A DNA stretch of 64,000 nucleotides from Rhodanobacter sp. ANJX3 (GTDB lineage: Bacteria; Pseudomonadota; Gammaproteobacteria; Xanthomonadales; Rhodanobacteraceae). The notes beneath the pieces are model-generated. The model did not search any database. It was not told the origin of the DNA and saw only the letters and a program-made list of their open reading frames with translations. Shown here piece by piece: positions 56,092 through 64,000 of the stretch. The translations under genes were made by a program, and so were the position numbers. The DNA lies in the NCBI RefSeq assembly GCF_014200755.1, contig NZ_JACHCM010000005.1:310001-374000 (forward strand), read 5' to 3'. Position 1 is the first letter of the stretch; each line of letters opens with the position of its first letter.

Positions 56092-57555
56092 TCAGTTCTT
56101 GCTGTTGCTGCTGGTACTGTTCAACGACGCCAGCGACTGGGTCAGAAAGGTGCTGGTGTTGTTGAGCGAGGAAATCAGCGTATCGAGCGCCGTATACTGC
56201 GCCGTTAGCTGCTGCTGGTAGACCGCCATGCGCGCATTGAGCGCCGTCGTCAGCGATTGCTGATTGGTCAGGTCGGTGTTGAGGCCATTGATGCGGGTCT
56301 GCAGAATGCCATCGCTGCTTGTATAGCCGTTGATGGCGCTGCTGAGCTTGGTGGCGATGCCGTTCGTGCTGGCGAACAGATTCTGCACCGCGCTGGGATT
56401 GCTGAGGGCCGTCGCGAGCTTGTTGCTGTCTAGCGATATCGTACCGTCGGCATTGCGGGTAACGCCCAGATTGGCCAGCGATCCGATGCTGTTGTTGCCG
56501 ACCGTGCCGCCCACTATGCCCGAAATCTGCCGCTGGATCGATGCCAGCGTGCTGTCGCCCAGCAGCACGCCGGCCGCGCCGGTGCTGGTGTCGTAGCTGC
56601 TCAGCGTACCGACCATGCTGGTATAGCTGTTGTATGCGCTGACCAGATCATTCACCGCGGAGCTGATCGGCGCGGTGTTCTGCGCGACGGTCAGCGTCGA
56701 CGTGCCGGTAGCGGCCAGATTGATCGTCACGCCGGTCAAGGCACCACTGACCGCATTGGACGCGCTGCTGACCGCGACACCGTCGATGGTGAGCTTCGCA
56801 TCGCTGGCCTCGTTGCTGCCGGGCGTATTGAGCGAATTGGCCAGGCTCGTCAGGCCGCTGCTGCTGGTGGCGTTGGCACTGATACTGAACCCGTTGGCCA
56901 CGCCGGTCTTGGTCGAGGTCAACACCAGCTGCGACCCGTTCACGCCGACGACGACGCTGGCCGACACGCCGGGGTTGTTGGTAGCGTTGTTGATCGACGT
57001 CGCGATGCTGCTCAGGGTATCGGTCGACGACACCGCCAAGTTCAGCGTGTTGGCGCCAACCGTGATGTTCAGCGTGCCGCTGCCGACCGGCGTGGAACTG
57101 CTTTGCGCGCCGCTCAGCCGCTTCTGCGCGCTGGCCAGCGCGGAAACGTTGAGGTTGTAGGTGCCGGCCGTGGCATTGGGCAGCGTCGACGCCGTCCCCA
57201 CGGTAGCGGTGCCGAGGCTGGCGCTATAGGTGCTGTAAGTCGTACTGGAGGTCAGCTCGGCCAGGGCCGATTGCAAGGCGCTCAAGGCCGTGCTCAGCCC
57301 GGTAAGACCGGCGATCTGGTTCTGGTCCTGCTGGGTCTGCGCGGCAATCTGCGCCTGCGGGCCGGCCTGTTTGGCGTTGACCAGCGCCGTGATGATCGCG
57401 GTCACGTTCAGCCCGGAACCGATACCGAGCGAACTGAGCAGGCCGGTACCGCTGATGCCACCGCTGGCGGCGCTTCCCGTAGCCGAAGTGGATGACGTCG
57501 AGGTACTCGACGTTACCGCGCTAAGCCCCGACCCGGTACTTGAGATGCTGCTCAT
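56092..57555 (-). CDS. fliD: Flagellar filament capping protein
   Basis: 487 aa. The N-terminal D0 region (GTGLLSSLGIGSGLNVTAII) and C-terminal helices (ALNARMAVYQQQLTAQYTAL) frame a Ser/Thr-rich centre. Ends NSTSSNSKN. First gene of fliDST. The fliC terminator lies upstream, so it needs its own promoter; a sigma-54-like site is at 57621-57635. Confidence 0.94.
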   Translation of the reverse strand: MSSISSTGSGLSAVTSSTSTSSTSATGSAASGGISGTGLLSSLGIGSGLNVTAIITALVNAKQAGPQAQIAAQTQQDQNQIAGLTGLSTALSALQSALAELTSSTTYSTYSASLGTATVGTASTLPNATAGTYNLNVSALASAQKRLSGAQSSSTPVGSGTLNITVGANTLNLAVSSTDTLSSIATSINNATNNPGVSASVVVGVNGSQLVLTSTKTGVANGFSISANATSSSGLTSLANSLNTPGSNEASDAKLTIDGVAVSSASNAVSGALTGVTINLAATGTSTLTVAQNTAPISSAVNDLVSAYNSYTSMVGTLSSYDTSTGAAGVLLGDSTLASIQRQISGIVGGTVGNNSIGSLANLGVTRNADGTISLDSNKLATALSNPSAVQNLFASTNGIATKLSSAINGYTSSDGILQTRINGLNTDLTNQQSLTTALNARMAVYQQQLTAQYTALDTLISSLNNTSTFLTQSLASLNSTSSNSKN

Positions 57556-57620
57556 GGAAGCCTCGCAAAATCGAACTCTGGTTCATTGCGGCGTTATTCG
57601 CCGTCATCACCAAGTAGCCG

Positions 57621-57635
57621 GAAAAAACCACGCCA
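57621..57635 (-). promoter_or_regulatory. Sigma-54-like site before fliD with an altered -12 element
   Basis: On the minus strand TGGCGTGGTTTTTTC resembles the fliK promoter (TGGCCTGGTTTTTGC) at 13 of 15 positions, but the -12 GC is TC. The distance to fliD (about 54 nt from the predicted start) is right. The change hits the most conserved dinucleotide, so activity is doubtful. Confidence 0.35.
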
Positions 57636-57703
57636 TGCGAAGTTTTTACCTGCCACTCGAGTGGGATTTCTGACGGAAATCGCACCGCCGGAACACCCCA
57701 AGC

Positions 57704-57737
57704 AAAAACCCGGCCATGGCGTCGCGCCATGGCCGGG
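57704..57737 (-). terminator. Rho-independent terminator after fliC
   Basis: A perfect 13-bp stem (CCCGGCCATGGCG with its complement, 57709-57737) is followed on the minus strand by TTTTT (57708-57704). It lies 10 nt after the fliC stop. Confidence 0.93.
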
Positions 57738-57746
57738 TCACAGCTG

Positions 57747-58970
57747 TTACTGGAGCAGTTTCAGCACTTGCTGCGGCTGCGAATTGGCCGTGGCCAGCAC
57801 CGAGATACCCGCCTGCTGAAGCACCTGAGCCTTGCTCAGATTGGCCGTTTCCTGGGCAAAGTTCGCGTCCTGAATCGAGCTTTGTGAGGATTGCAGGTTG
57901 GTCGACTGCGCACTCAGCGTGGAGATGGTGGACTGGAAGCGATTCTGGATCGCGCCCAGCGTGCTGGAGAAATTGCTCACCGTGGTCAGCGCGGCATCGA
58001 CGCGCGAGATCAAGGCATTGGCATCATCCACCGTGAGCACGTCGCCGCCCTGCAGCGAACCGCCTGCCGAGATGCTGTTGCCCGCGGTGTACGAGCCCGT
58101 GACGGTGGGCGAGTTCGCGCCACTGCCGGTGACGCCATTGAAGGTTGCCGAGGTCGTCAGGCTGCTGCCGGTGCCCGCAACCGACGAGGCAGACGCCGCA
58201 CCGCCAGAGACTGCCAGCGTGCCGGAGGAAAAGATGTTGACGCCGCCACTGGCGTTCACGGCCGCACTGACGCCGGACAGTCCCGTCGCGTTGATGGCAT
58301 CGGCCACGTCCTGCGCGCTGCTGGCGGTACCGGACAATGTCACAGTGGCACCGTTGGCACCGGTGAGGCTGATGCTGGAAAGATCGAGCGTCGTCGCGTT
58401 GCCGGAGGCATCGACGAAATCGCCGCTCAGGCTGCCGGTGGACACTTCGGAAACCTTGCCGACCTGGCTGGTCGTTACGCCCTGGCCCAGATTTACGTCG
58501 ATCGTCTGGCCCACGTTCGCGCCGATCTGGAAGGACAAGCTACCCGCCTGACCATTGAGCACGTTGGTGCCGTTGAAGCTGGTCTGGTTCGCGATGCGGG
58601 TGATTTCCGACAGGCGCTGCTGCACTTCGGTATTGATGGCGGCGCGATCGGACGCCTGATAGGTACCGTTGGCCGCCTGCACCGCCAGATCGCGGATGGC
58701 CTGCAGGTTGGAGGTGACCTGGGTCAGCGCCGAACCGGCCGTCTGGGCCAGGTTGATCGCGTCGCTGGCATTCGTGCTGGCCGTGGAGAGACCACCGATC
58801 TGGGTCTGAAAGCGGGTGGCGATGGCGAAGCCGGCCGCGTTGTCGGCGGCACTGTTGATCTGCAGGCCGGAAGAGAGGCGCTCGGTCGCTGTTGCCAGCG
58901 CGCTCTGCGACTTGTTGAGGTTGTTCTGCGCATTCAGCGAAGAGATATTGGTGTTGATGACCAGTGACAT
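57747..58970 (-). CDS. fliC: Flagellin
   Basis: 407 aa. The D0/D1 ends are conserved (SLVINTNISSLNAQNNLNKS at the start, QVLQQAGISVLATANSQPQQ near the end). The centre (about 170-320) is a Ser/Thr/Gly/Ala-rich variable domain with many possible O-glycosylation sites. AAGGAGA six bases before ATG 58970. Driven by a sigma-28 promoter and closed by a strong terminator, so it is monocistronic. Confidence 0.96.
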   Translation of the reverse strand: MSLVINTNISSLNAQNNLNKSQSALATATERLSSGLQINSAADNAAGFAIATRFQTQIGGLSTASTNASDAINLAQTAGSALTQVTSNLQAIRDLAVQAANGTYQASDRAAINTEVQQRLSEITRIANQTSFNGTNVLNGQAGSLSFQIGANVGQTIDVNLGQGVTTSQVGKVSEVSTGSLSGDFVDASGNATTLDLSSISLTGANGATVTLSGTASSAQDVADAINATGLSGVSAAVNASGGVNIFSSGTLAVSGGAASASSVAGTGSSLTTSATFNGVTGSGANSPTVTGSYTAGNSISAGGSLQGGDVLTVDDANALISRVDAALTTVSNFSSTLGAIQNRFQSTISTLSAQSTNLQSSQSSIQDANFAQETANLSKAQVLQQAGISVLATANSQPQQVLKLLQ

Positions 58971-59065
58971 GATTGTCTCCTTGGGAACCGAAAGCCGGTT
59001 TGTCGAGTTGGACGCATTCCGGCGGGGTTTCCGGCAAAAACGGAGTACCAGCCGCCTCGGTAAGT

Positions 59066-59092
59066 TTTTCGGCATCCCCCGCAAATACTTTA
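59066..59092 (-). promoter_or_regulatory. Sigma-28 promoter of fliC
   Basis: On the minus strand TAAA (59092-59089), 15 nt, GCCGAAAA (59073-59066); one mismatch to GCCGATAA. The start of transcription near 59059 leaves a leader of about 90 nt. The -35 overlaps a TTTAGAGCCTG sequence like the element ends near 15740 and 16640. Confidence 0.85.
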
Positions 59093-59292
59093 GAGCCTGA
59101 GTTCGCGACAAGATGTCAAGCAGCAGATTTCAAGGCCGCCTGCGCTCTATTGATGGCATGGCTCAATAACGCCACTTTCTCGGCGTTGCCTCTTGGATCA
59201 ATACCGTTATCGGCGAAACACGGCGCGGCTGGACCGCATCGCGGCATCCACGCCCAAGTGATTGGCATCATGTTTGCTCACGGTTTCGCATG

Positions 59293-59332
59293 CCCATGCC
59301 GATGCGACGGAAAACCGTCGCATCGGCATGGG
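59293..59332. repeat. Perfect 18-bp stem hairpin with AAAA loop
   Basis: 59293-59310 pairs without mismatch with 59315-59332. There is no T-run on either side, so it is not a standard terminator. It sits between two divergent operons, about 110 nt before the aminotransferase start. Confidence 0.8.
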
Positions 59333-59441
59333 TCCCGATACTGTCGACCAACCAAGGGAACGCCACGATGTCATCGATCGCCACGCGACAACCAGCGCAC
59401 GGCAGTGATTCATGCGAACGCATCATCGTGGCGTATCGGAA

Positions 59442-60575
59442 ATGCCGCCAGTGAACGCACCCGGCAAGATTCCCTTATTGGTGGCGCAGCTACCCGACGC
59501 CGATGCATTGCTGCCCTATTTGCGACAGATCGATGCCAATCGCTGGTACACCAACTTTGGCCCACTGGTGGTGCAGCTCGAGCAGCGCTTCGCGGCAAGC
59601 TTTGCCTCGACGCCGACCGCGCCGACGGTCATTACCGCCGCCAGCGGCACCGCCGGCCTCGAACTCGTACTGGGGGCACTGGAACTGCCGCCCGGCTCCA
59701 GCGTGCTGCTGCCGGCGCTCACCTTCGTCGCCACCGCCACTGCCGTGATCCGTGCCGGCTATCGGCCGTTGATCGGCGACGTCGATGCATCGAGCTGGCT
59801 GCTGACGCCCGATACCGCCCGCGACTATGTCGCGAACCATCGCGTCGCCGCGGTAATGCCGGTGGCCACTTTCGGCAATCCCCAGGATGTCGACGCCTGG
59901 GATGCCTTTACGCTCGACACCGGCATACCCGTAGTGATCGATGCCGCCGGTGCCTACGGCAATCAACGCATCGGCCGACATTGCCATGTCGTGTTCAGCC
60001 TGCATGCCACCAAGGCGCTGGCCGCCGGCGAAGGCGGCCTGGTGGTGAGCTACGACCGGATACTGGCCGCGCGCGTGCGTCGCCTGAGCAATTTCGGGAT
60101 CGACCTGGAACGCGGCAGCCAGGTGTTTGTCGCCGGCGAAAACGGCAAGCTCAGCGAATACCATGCCGCCGTGGCGCATGCCGCGCTGGATCAATGGCCG
60201 GTGATGGTCGAGCGGCGGCGCGCGGTGCAGTTCCGCTACCAGCGCATGCTGGATCATTATTGTCCCGATCTGCGCCTGCAGTGCCGGGCGGAAAACGGCA
60301 TCTACCCGATCCTGGTGGTGCTGTTGCCGCCGGGCCAGCACGCGCGCGATCTGCAACCCGAACTGCTTTCGCGCGGCATAGAAACACGCCAATGGTATTG
60401 CCCTACGCTGGATCGGCACCCGGCATTCGTCGGGTGTGCCGCCGGGCCGCTGCCCATTGCGCACGAGCTGGCCGAACGTCTGCTCGGCCTGCCTTTCTTC
60501 GTGGATATCGACGAGGCGCAAATGCGGCGCGTGGCCAGCGGCATGGCCGAATCCATGCAAATGGCACACGCATGA
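59442..60575 (+). CDS. DegT/DnrJ/EryC1-type nucleotide-sugar aminotransferase (VioA-like)
   Basis: 377 aa. PLP-dependent transfer of an amino group to a keto-sugar nucleotide. The PLP-binding Lys is K191 in SLHATKALAAGEGG, with TAASGTAGLELVLGAL and IDAAGAYGN as cofactor-pocket motifs. The start is uncertain: ATG 59442 (MPPVNAPGK) matches the usual family N-terminus, ATG 59412 adds ten residues; neither has a good ribosome site. Next to fliC and coupled to an acyltransferase, it could make an N-acylated amino-deoxy sugar such as viosamine for flagellin. Confidence 0.85.
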   Translation: MPPVNAPGKIPLLVAQLPDADALLPYLRQIDANRWYTNFGPLVVQLEQRFAASFASTPTAPTVITAASGTAGLELVLGALELPPGSSVLLPALTFVATATAVIRAGYRPLIGDVDASSWLLTPDTARDYVANHRVAAVMPVATFGNPQDVDAWDAFTLDTGIPVVIDAAGAYGNQRIGRHCHVVFSLHATKALAAGEGGLVVSYDRILAARVRRLSNFGIDLERGSQVFVAGENGKLSEYHAAVAHAALDQWPVMVERRRAVQFRYQRMLDHYCPDLRLQCRAENGIYPILVVLLPPGQHARDLQPELLSRGIETRQWYCPTLDRHPAFVGCAAGPLPIAHELAERLLGLPFFVDIDEAQMRRVASGMAESMQMAHA

Positions 60576-61144
60576 GCCTGCTTGATACGACCACGCTCGG
60601 CCTGCATCAGCACGGCCGCAACGTGCGGATTTATTCCGGCGCAAAAATCATCGGCGCCGAATTCATCACCTTGGGCGACAACGTGATCATCGACGACTTT
60701 GTGATGATTTACGCCACGGCCCCGACGGTCATCGGCAGCCATGTGCACATCGCCTCGTTCTGCTCGCTGGTGGGGGGTGGCGAACTGCGCATAGGCGATT
60801 TCTGCGCGCTGTCCTCGGGCGTGCGGGTACTGACCGGCTCGGATGATTTCCTTGGCGGCGGCCTGACCAACTCGACGATTCCGGCACCGTTCCGGCATGT
60901 CTCGCGCTCGTATGTCCATGTCGGTCGTCACGCCATGATCGGCACCAACACCGTGCTGTTGCCCGGCACCCGCATCGGCGAAGGCACCGTGGTTGGCGCC
61001 GGCAGCCTGGTCAACCGCGATCTGGCGCCCTGGGGAATCTATGTCGGCAGCCCCGCGCGGCGCATCCGCGAGCGGCCGAGCGAGCAAATTCTGGCGCAGG
61101 AGGCGGCTTTGCAGGCCAGCCACCCTTTTCAATGCATCGCTTAA
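60572..61144 (+). CDS. Hexapeptide-repeat (left-handed beta-helix) acyltransferase
   Basis: 190 aa. Repeated hexapeptides ([IV]GxxxxI-type: ITLGDNVIID, HVGRHAMIGTNTVLLPGTRI, GEGTVVGAGSLV) form the trimeric beta-helix of acetyl-CoA or acyl-ACP transferases. The end (PWGIYVGSPARRI) is typical of maltose/galactoside-acetyltransferase relatives. ATGA overlap with the aminotransferase suggests it acylates the amino sugar made by that enzyme. Confidence 0.88.
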   Translation: MSLLDTTTLGLHQHGRNVRIYSGAKIIGAEFITLGDNVIIDDFVMIYATAPTVIGSHVHIASFCSLVGGGELRIGDFCALSSGVRVLTGSDDFLGGGLTNSTIPAPFRHVSRSYVHVGRHAMIGTNTVLLPGTRIGEGTVVGAGSLVNRDLAPWGIYVGSPARRIRERPSEQILAQEAALQASHPFQCIA

Positions 61145-61184
61145 GCGCCTTGCATCATCTCATCACCATTGCAAAGAGCTGCCC

Positions 61185-64000
61185 ATGAGCGGACCGCAAC
61201 CGTCGATCCAGGAGATACAGCAGGCACAGCTGCTGCAGGCGCAACAGCGCATCGAATTGATGCAGCAATTCTTCAACGAGCATGGCCTGCGCGAAAAAAC
61301 GTACCTGCGCCGCAACGACGCTGCCCGGCTCGAGCGGATTCGCACGAGCCCCGACTACGCCGCGGCGTATGCCGCGCAACCGCTGATCTCGATCATCGTG
61401 CCGACGTACAACCGCGCGAAGATCATCATCGAGCGCACCCTGCCCAGCGTGCTGCGCCAGGATTACCCGCACTGGGAACTGCTGATCGTCGCCGACCGCA
61501 TGGACGAGGCGCAGGCGGCGATGCTGCGCGATGCCGCCGACAGCGATCCGCGCGTGCATTTTCACAATCTCAAACGACGCGGCAAGTATCCGTCGCTGAA
61601 AGGACCGATGTGGTACGTCGCCGGCACGAAACCGATGAACTTCGGCTTGCGCTGCGCGCGCGGCGCCTGGATCGCCCATCTCGACGACGATGACGAGTTC
61701 TTGCCCGAGCACCTGTCGAGCCTGTTGCACGCCGCGCAAACCCAGCGCAGTGAATGGGCGCACAGCAAAGTACGGTTTATCGACGACCTCGGCCGCGAGC
61801 AGGGTCTGGTCGGTAGCGAGATACCGGTACACGGCGTCATTTCGCGCATCGGCAGCCTTTATCACGCCGGTCTGAAGACGTTTCGCTACAACCCCGGTTG
61901 CTGGAAGTATTTCTATCCAGGCGACTGGGATCTGTGGGAGCGCCTGCTGCAAATGGGCGTCAGTCATACGCATGTGGCGCAGGCCACGGCGATCCACCAC
62001 GGCGATTATTTCCGCAGTGACGTCGTCAATGGCCAGAATGAGCTGGCGATCAGCATCGTCCATCGCGCGCCTACGCCTACCGAAGCCTATCGTCAGTGGC
62101 TGCAACCGATGCGGTTGAGCCCCTTGCAGGTGTCGCTGCAAGAGGCGCGTCATGGACTGCGCAGCGTCCATGTGGTGGTGATCGATGCCAGCGGCGATAT
62201 GCCCGGACTGCAGCGCAGCCTGTCCAGCCTGAGCGCGCAGCTGTATCAGCCGTGGGGCATAAGCGTGCTGTCGGTCGACAGCCCCGCCCTCGCCGATGGC
62301 GTATCGCTGCAACCTCTGCGCGATGACGGGATCGCCCAGCTCAACGAGCTGATACACGATACCGATGCCGAATGGCTGCTGCCGCTGTACGCCGGCGACG
62401 AGCTGGCCGAACACGCGCTGCTCCTGCTGGCCGATCGCATTGGCGCACAGTCGGAACTGGCCTGCTGCTATGTCGATGAAGATGTCTGGCAAGGCGATGG
62501 TTACGACCAGCCGCTGTTCAAACCCGATTTCAACCTCGACCTGTTGCGCAGTTACCCCTATATCGGCCGCACGCTGGCGATGAGCAGGCAGGCGCTGCTG
62601 GCACTGGGCGGCCTGAATCCGATCTTTGGGCCGCTTGCCCACTGTGACCTCGTCCTGCGGATCGTGGAGCGCTTCGACCTGGCCGCGGTCGGCCATATCG
62701 CCGAGGTGCTCTATCACGCCAGCCAGCCGTTCTCGCAATGGCTGGCCTCGCCCGAGGTAGGCAGGGAATCGGCCGCGGTGGTCAGTGCGCATCTGCAGCG
62801 GCTCAATATCGAGCACGACATGCTGCCAGGCGCGGCATCCGGCATGAATCGCGTACGCTATCTGCACGCGCGGCAGCCGATGGTTTCGATCATCGTCCCG
62901 ACCCGCGACCAGCTGCCCATGCTCAACGGGCTGATCGACAGCCTGCTGGCCAAGACGAGCTACCCGAACTACGAGCTGTTGATCGTCGACAACGGCAGCG
63001 AGGAACCGGCCGCGTGCGCGTACCTGGACGGCATCGAGGGCTTGCGCAGCGAGCAGCTGCGGGTGCTGCGCTATCCGCATCCGTTCAATTATTCGGCCAT
63101 CAACAATTTCGCCGCGGCGCAGGCGCGCGGTGAATACTTGATCCTCCTCAACAACGATACCGCGGTGCTGCACGAGGACTGGATCGAAGCGCTGCTCAAC
63201 CATGCGCAGCGCCCCGAGGTGGGTATCGTCGGCGCCAAGCTGCACTATCCCGATGGCCGTATCCAGCACGCAGGCGTGGTGCTCGGTCTGCGCGGTCCGG
63301 CCGATCACCCGTTCATCGGCCAGCCGATGGATGCGCATGGCTACATGCACCGGCTGCAGGTCGACCAGAACTACACCGCCGTTACCGCCGCCTGCCTGAT
63401 GGTGCGCAAGTCCATCTACGACGAGGTGGGCGGCCTGGACGAGCAGGATTTCAAAGTCTCCTACAACGATGTCGATTTCTGCCTGAAGGTGCATCAGGCC
63501 GGCCATCTCATCGTATGGACGCCGTATGCACGGTTGATGCACGAAGGCAGCGTGAGCCAGAACAAGGTCGACAAGACCGCGCAGGAGGCAAAACAGAAAC
63601 GCTTCCAGGGCGAACAGAACGCGATGTATCGCAAGTGGCTGCCGCTGCTCGCGCGCGATCCCGCCTATAGCGTCAACCTGAGCATCGATGGCATCGGCTT
63701 CGAGTTGGAGCAGCAGCGCAGCACGGCGTGGCAACCGTTCGTGCAACCGCTGCTGCCACGCCTGTTCTGTGTGGCCGCCGACGAGACGGGCTGCGGCCAC
63801 TACCGTGTCCGCCAGCCGTTCGACGCCATGCGGCGCGAGGGACTGGCCGAAGGCATCGTGGCCGCCGAGCATCTGCTGCCGGTGGCGATGGAGCGTTTCC
63901 AGCCGACGGCGCTGGTGCTGCAGCGGCAGGTCACCGATACGCAGATCAAACTGCTGGAAAATTATCGCGACTTTTCGCGCGCGTTCCGGATCTACGAGCT
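61185..64000 (+). CDS. Large multi-domain glycosyltransferase, 3' end outside the window
   Basis: At least 938 codons remain open to the window edge. Domain 1 (residues about 65-300) is a GT2 fold (SIIVPTYNRAK, HLDDDDEFLPEHLSSLL). A middle part (about 325-540) looks like a diverged second GT2. A further clear GT2 covers about 565-800 (SIIVPTRDQLPM, LNNDTAVLHEDWIEALL, SYNDVDFCLKV). From about 860 a new Rossmann-like domain begins (FCVAADETGCGHYRVRQP), as in GT4-type enzymes. ATG 61185 lies 40 nt after the acyltransferase. Probably builds the glycan on flagellin. Confidence 0.85.
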   Translation, partial: MSGPQPSIQEIQQAQLLQAQQRIELMQQFFNEHGLREKTYLRRNDAARLERIRTSPDYAAAYAAQPLISIIVPTYNRAKIIIERTLPSVLRQDYPHWELLIVADRMDEAQAAMLRDAADSDPRVHFHNLKRRGKYPSLKGPMWYVAGTKPMNFGLRCARGAWIAHLDDDDEFLPEHLSSLLHAAQTQRSEWAHSKVRFIDDLGREQGLVGSEIPVHGVISRIGSLYHAGLKTFRYNPGCWKYFYPGDWDLWERLLQMGVSHTHVAQATAIHHGDYFRSDVVNGQNELAISIVHRAPTPTEAYRQWLQPMRLSPLQVSLQEARHGLRSVHVVVIDASGDMPGLQRSLSSLSAQLYQPWGISVLSVDSPALADGVSLQPLRDDGIAQLNELIHDTDAEWLLPLYAGDELAEHALLLLADRIGAQSELACCYVDEDVWQGDGYDQPLFKPDFNLDLLRSYPYIGRTLAMSRQALLALGGLNPIFGPLAHCDLVLRIVERFDLAAVGHIAEVLYHASQPFSQWLASPEVGRESAAVVSAHLQRLNIEHDMLPGAASGMNRVRYLHARQPMVSIIVPTRDQLPMLNGLIDSLLAKTSYPNYELLIVDNGSEEPAACAYLDGIEGLRSEQLRVLRYPHPFNYSAINNFAAAQARGEYLILLNNDTAVLHEDWIEALLNHAQRPEVGIVGAKLHYPDGRIQHAGVVLGLRGPADHPFIGQPMDAHGYMHRLQVDQNYTAVTAACLMVRKSIYDEVGGLDEQDFKVSYNDVDFCLKVHQAGHLIVWTPYARLMHEGSVSQNKVDKTAQEAKQKRFQGEQNAMYRKWLPLLARDPAYSVNLSIDGIGFELEQQRSTAWQPFVQPLLPRLFCVAADETGCGHYRVRQPFDAMRREGLAEGIVAAEHLLPVAMERFQPTALVLQRQVTDTQIKLLENYRDFSRAFRIYE

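Larger units (their letters stand above)
58971..59441. other. Intergenic region between divergent fliC and the glycosylation genes
   Basis: No gene is supported. It holds the fliC leader and sigma-28 promoter, an isolated GCCGATAA on the minus strand (59214-59207) with a poor -35 (TCCA), and a very strong hairpin at 59293-59332. No clear promoter for the rightward genes is seen. Confidence 0.6.

Noticed and set aside
59207-59233. Second sigma-28 promoter for fliC
   Set aside because: The -10 GCCGATAA is perfect but the -35 is TCCA, and the strong site at 59066-59092 lies closer.
61155-63872. 905-codon open frame on the minus strand
   Set aside because: It is the antisense shadow of the large glycosyltransferase. 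High GC removes stops from the opposite frame, and the sense frame has clear GT2 motifs.
1-64000. CRISPR arrays, tRNA or rRNA genes, prophage or plasmid functions
   Set aside because: None seen: no regularly spaced repeats, no cloverleaf or rRNA sequence recognised, and no integrase, terminase or replication-initiator frames.

Overview
The window is high-GC, gene-dense DNA from a gammaproteobacterium. The closest fit is the Lysobacterales (Xanthomonadales), probably Rhodanobacteraceae (Dyella / Rhodanobacter / Luteibacter type). Three things suggest this: the flagellar gene order fliC-fliD-fliS-fliT-pilZ-fleQ-fliEFGHIJK-fliLMNOPQR-flhBAFG-fliA-cheYZA-motCD-parC-parP-cheW-DUF2802, the Oar-like TonB-dependent receptor, and the S9B dipeptidyl peptidase. 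The family placement is inference from gene content; no database was searched.

Left part (1-15100), housekeeping and metabolism. The window opens inside a cobalamin riboswitch that leads into class Ia ribonucleotide reductase nrdA-nrdB. Then come a TonB-dependent receptor, a convergent DPP-IV-type peptidase, an acyl-CoA thioesterase, a glutathione S-transferase, a LysR regulator divergent from an aldo/keto reductase, queF, and an Ala/Pro-rich lipoprotein. Four strong intrinsic terminators are visible in the window, three of them here.

Junction (15140-16970). This is a gene-poor accessory patch. It holds a 90-aa secreted protein, a 120-aa secreted protein behind a textbook sigma-28 promoter, several perfect hairpins, and a 323-bp MITE-like element whose TTA target duplication coincides with the stop codon of the next gene.

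Chemotaxis operon 1 (16965-26245, minus strand) reads STAS, cheY, cheA, cheW, mcp, cheR, cheD, cheB, mcp, STAS. It starts at a consensus sigma-28 promoter. A second sigma-28 promoter points the other way into a FliK-like protein plus FhlB.

Flagellar and chemotaxis supercluster (27862-58970, minus strand) runs from fliC to DUF2802 with mostly overlapping genes. It supplies the filament and its chaperones, the FleQ activator, the MS/C-ring, the export apparatus, polar placement (FlhF/FlhG), sigma-28 (FliA), CheY/CheZ/CheA, the MotCD stator, and the ParC/ParP array-positioning pair. Sigma-54-type promoters stand before fliE, fliK and fliL, and a sigma-28 promoter before fliC. This fits the FleQ/RpoN then FliA hierarchy. 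No rpoN gene is present in the window.

Right end (59442-64000). Divergent from fliC lie a sugar aminotransferase, a left-handed beta-helix acyltransferase and a very large multi-domain glycosyltransferase cut by the window edge. Together they look like a flagellin-glycosylation island.
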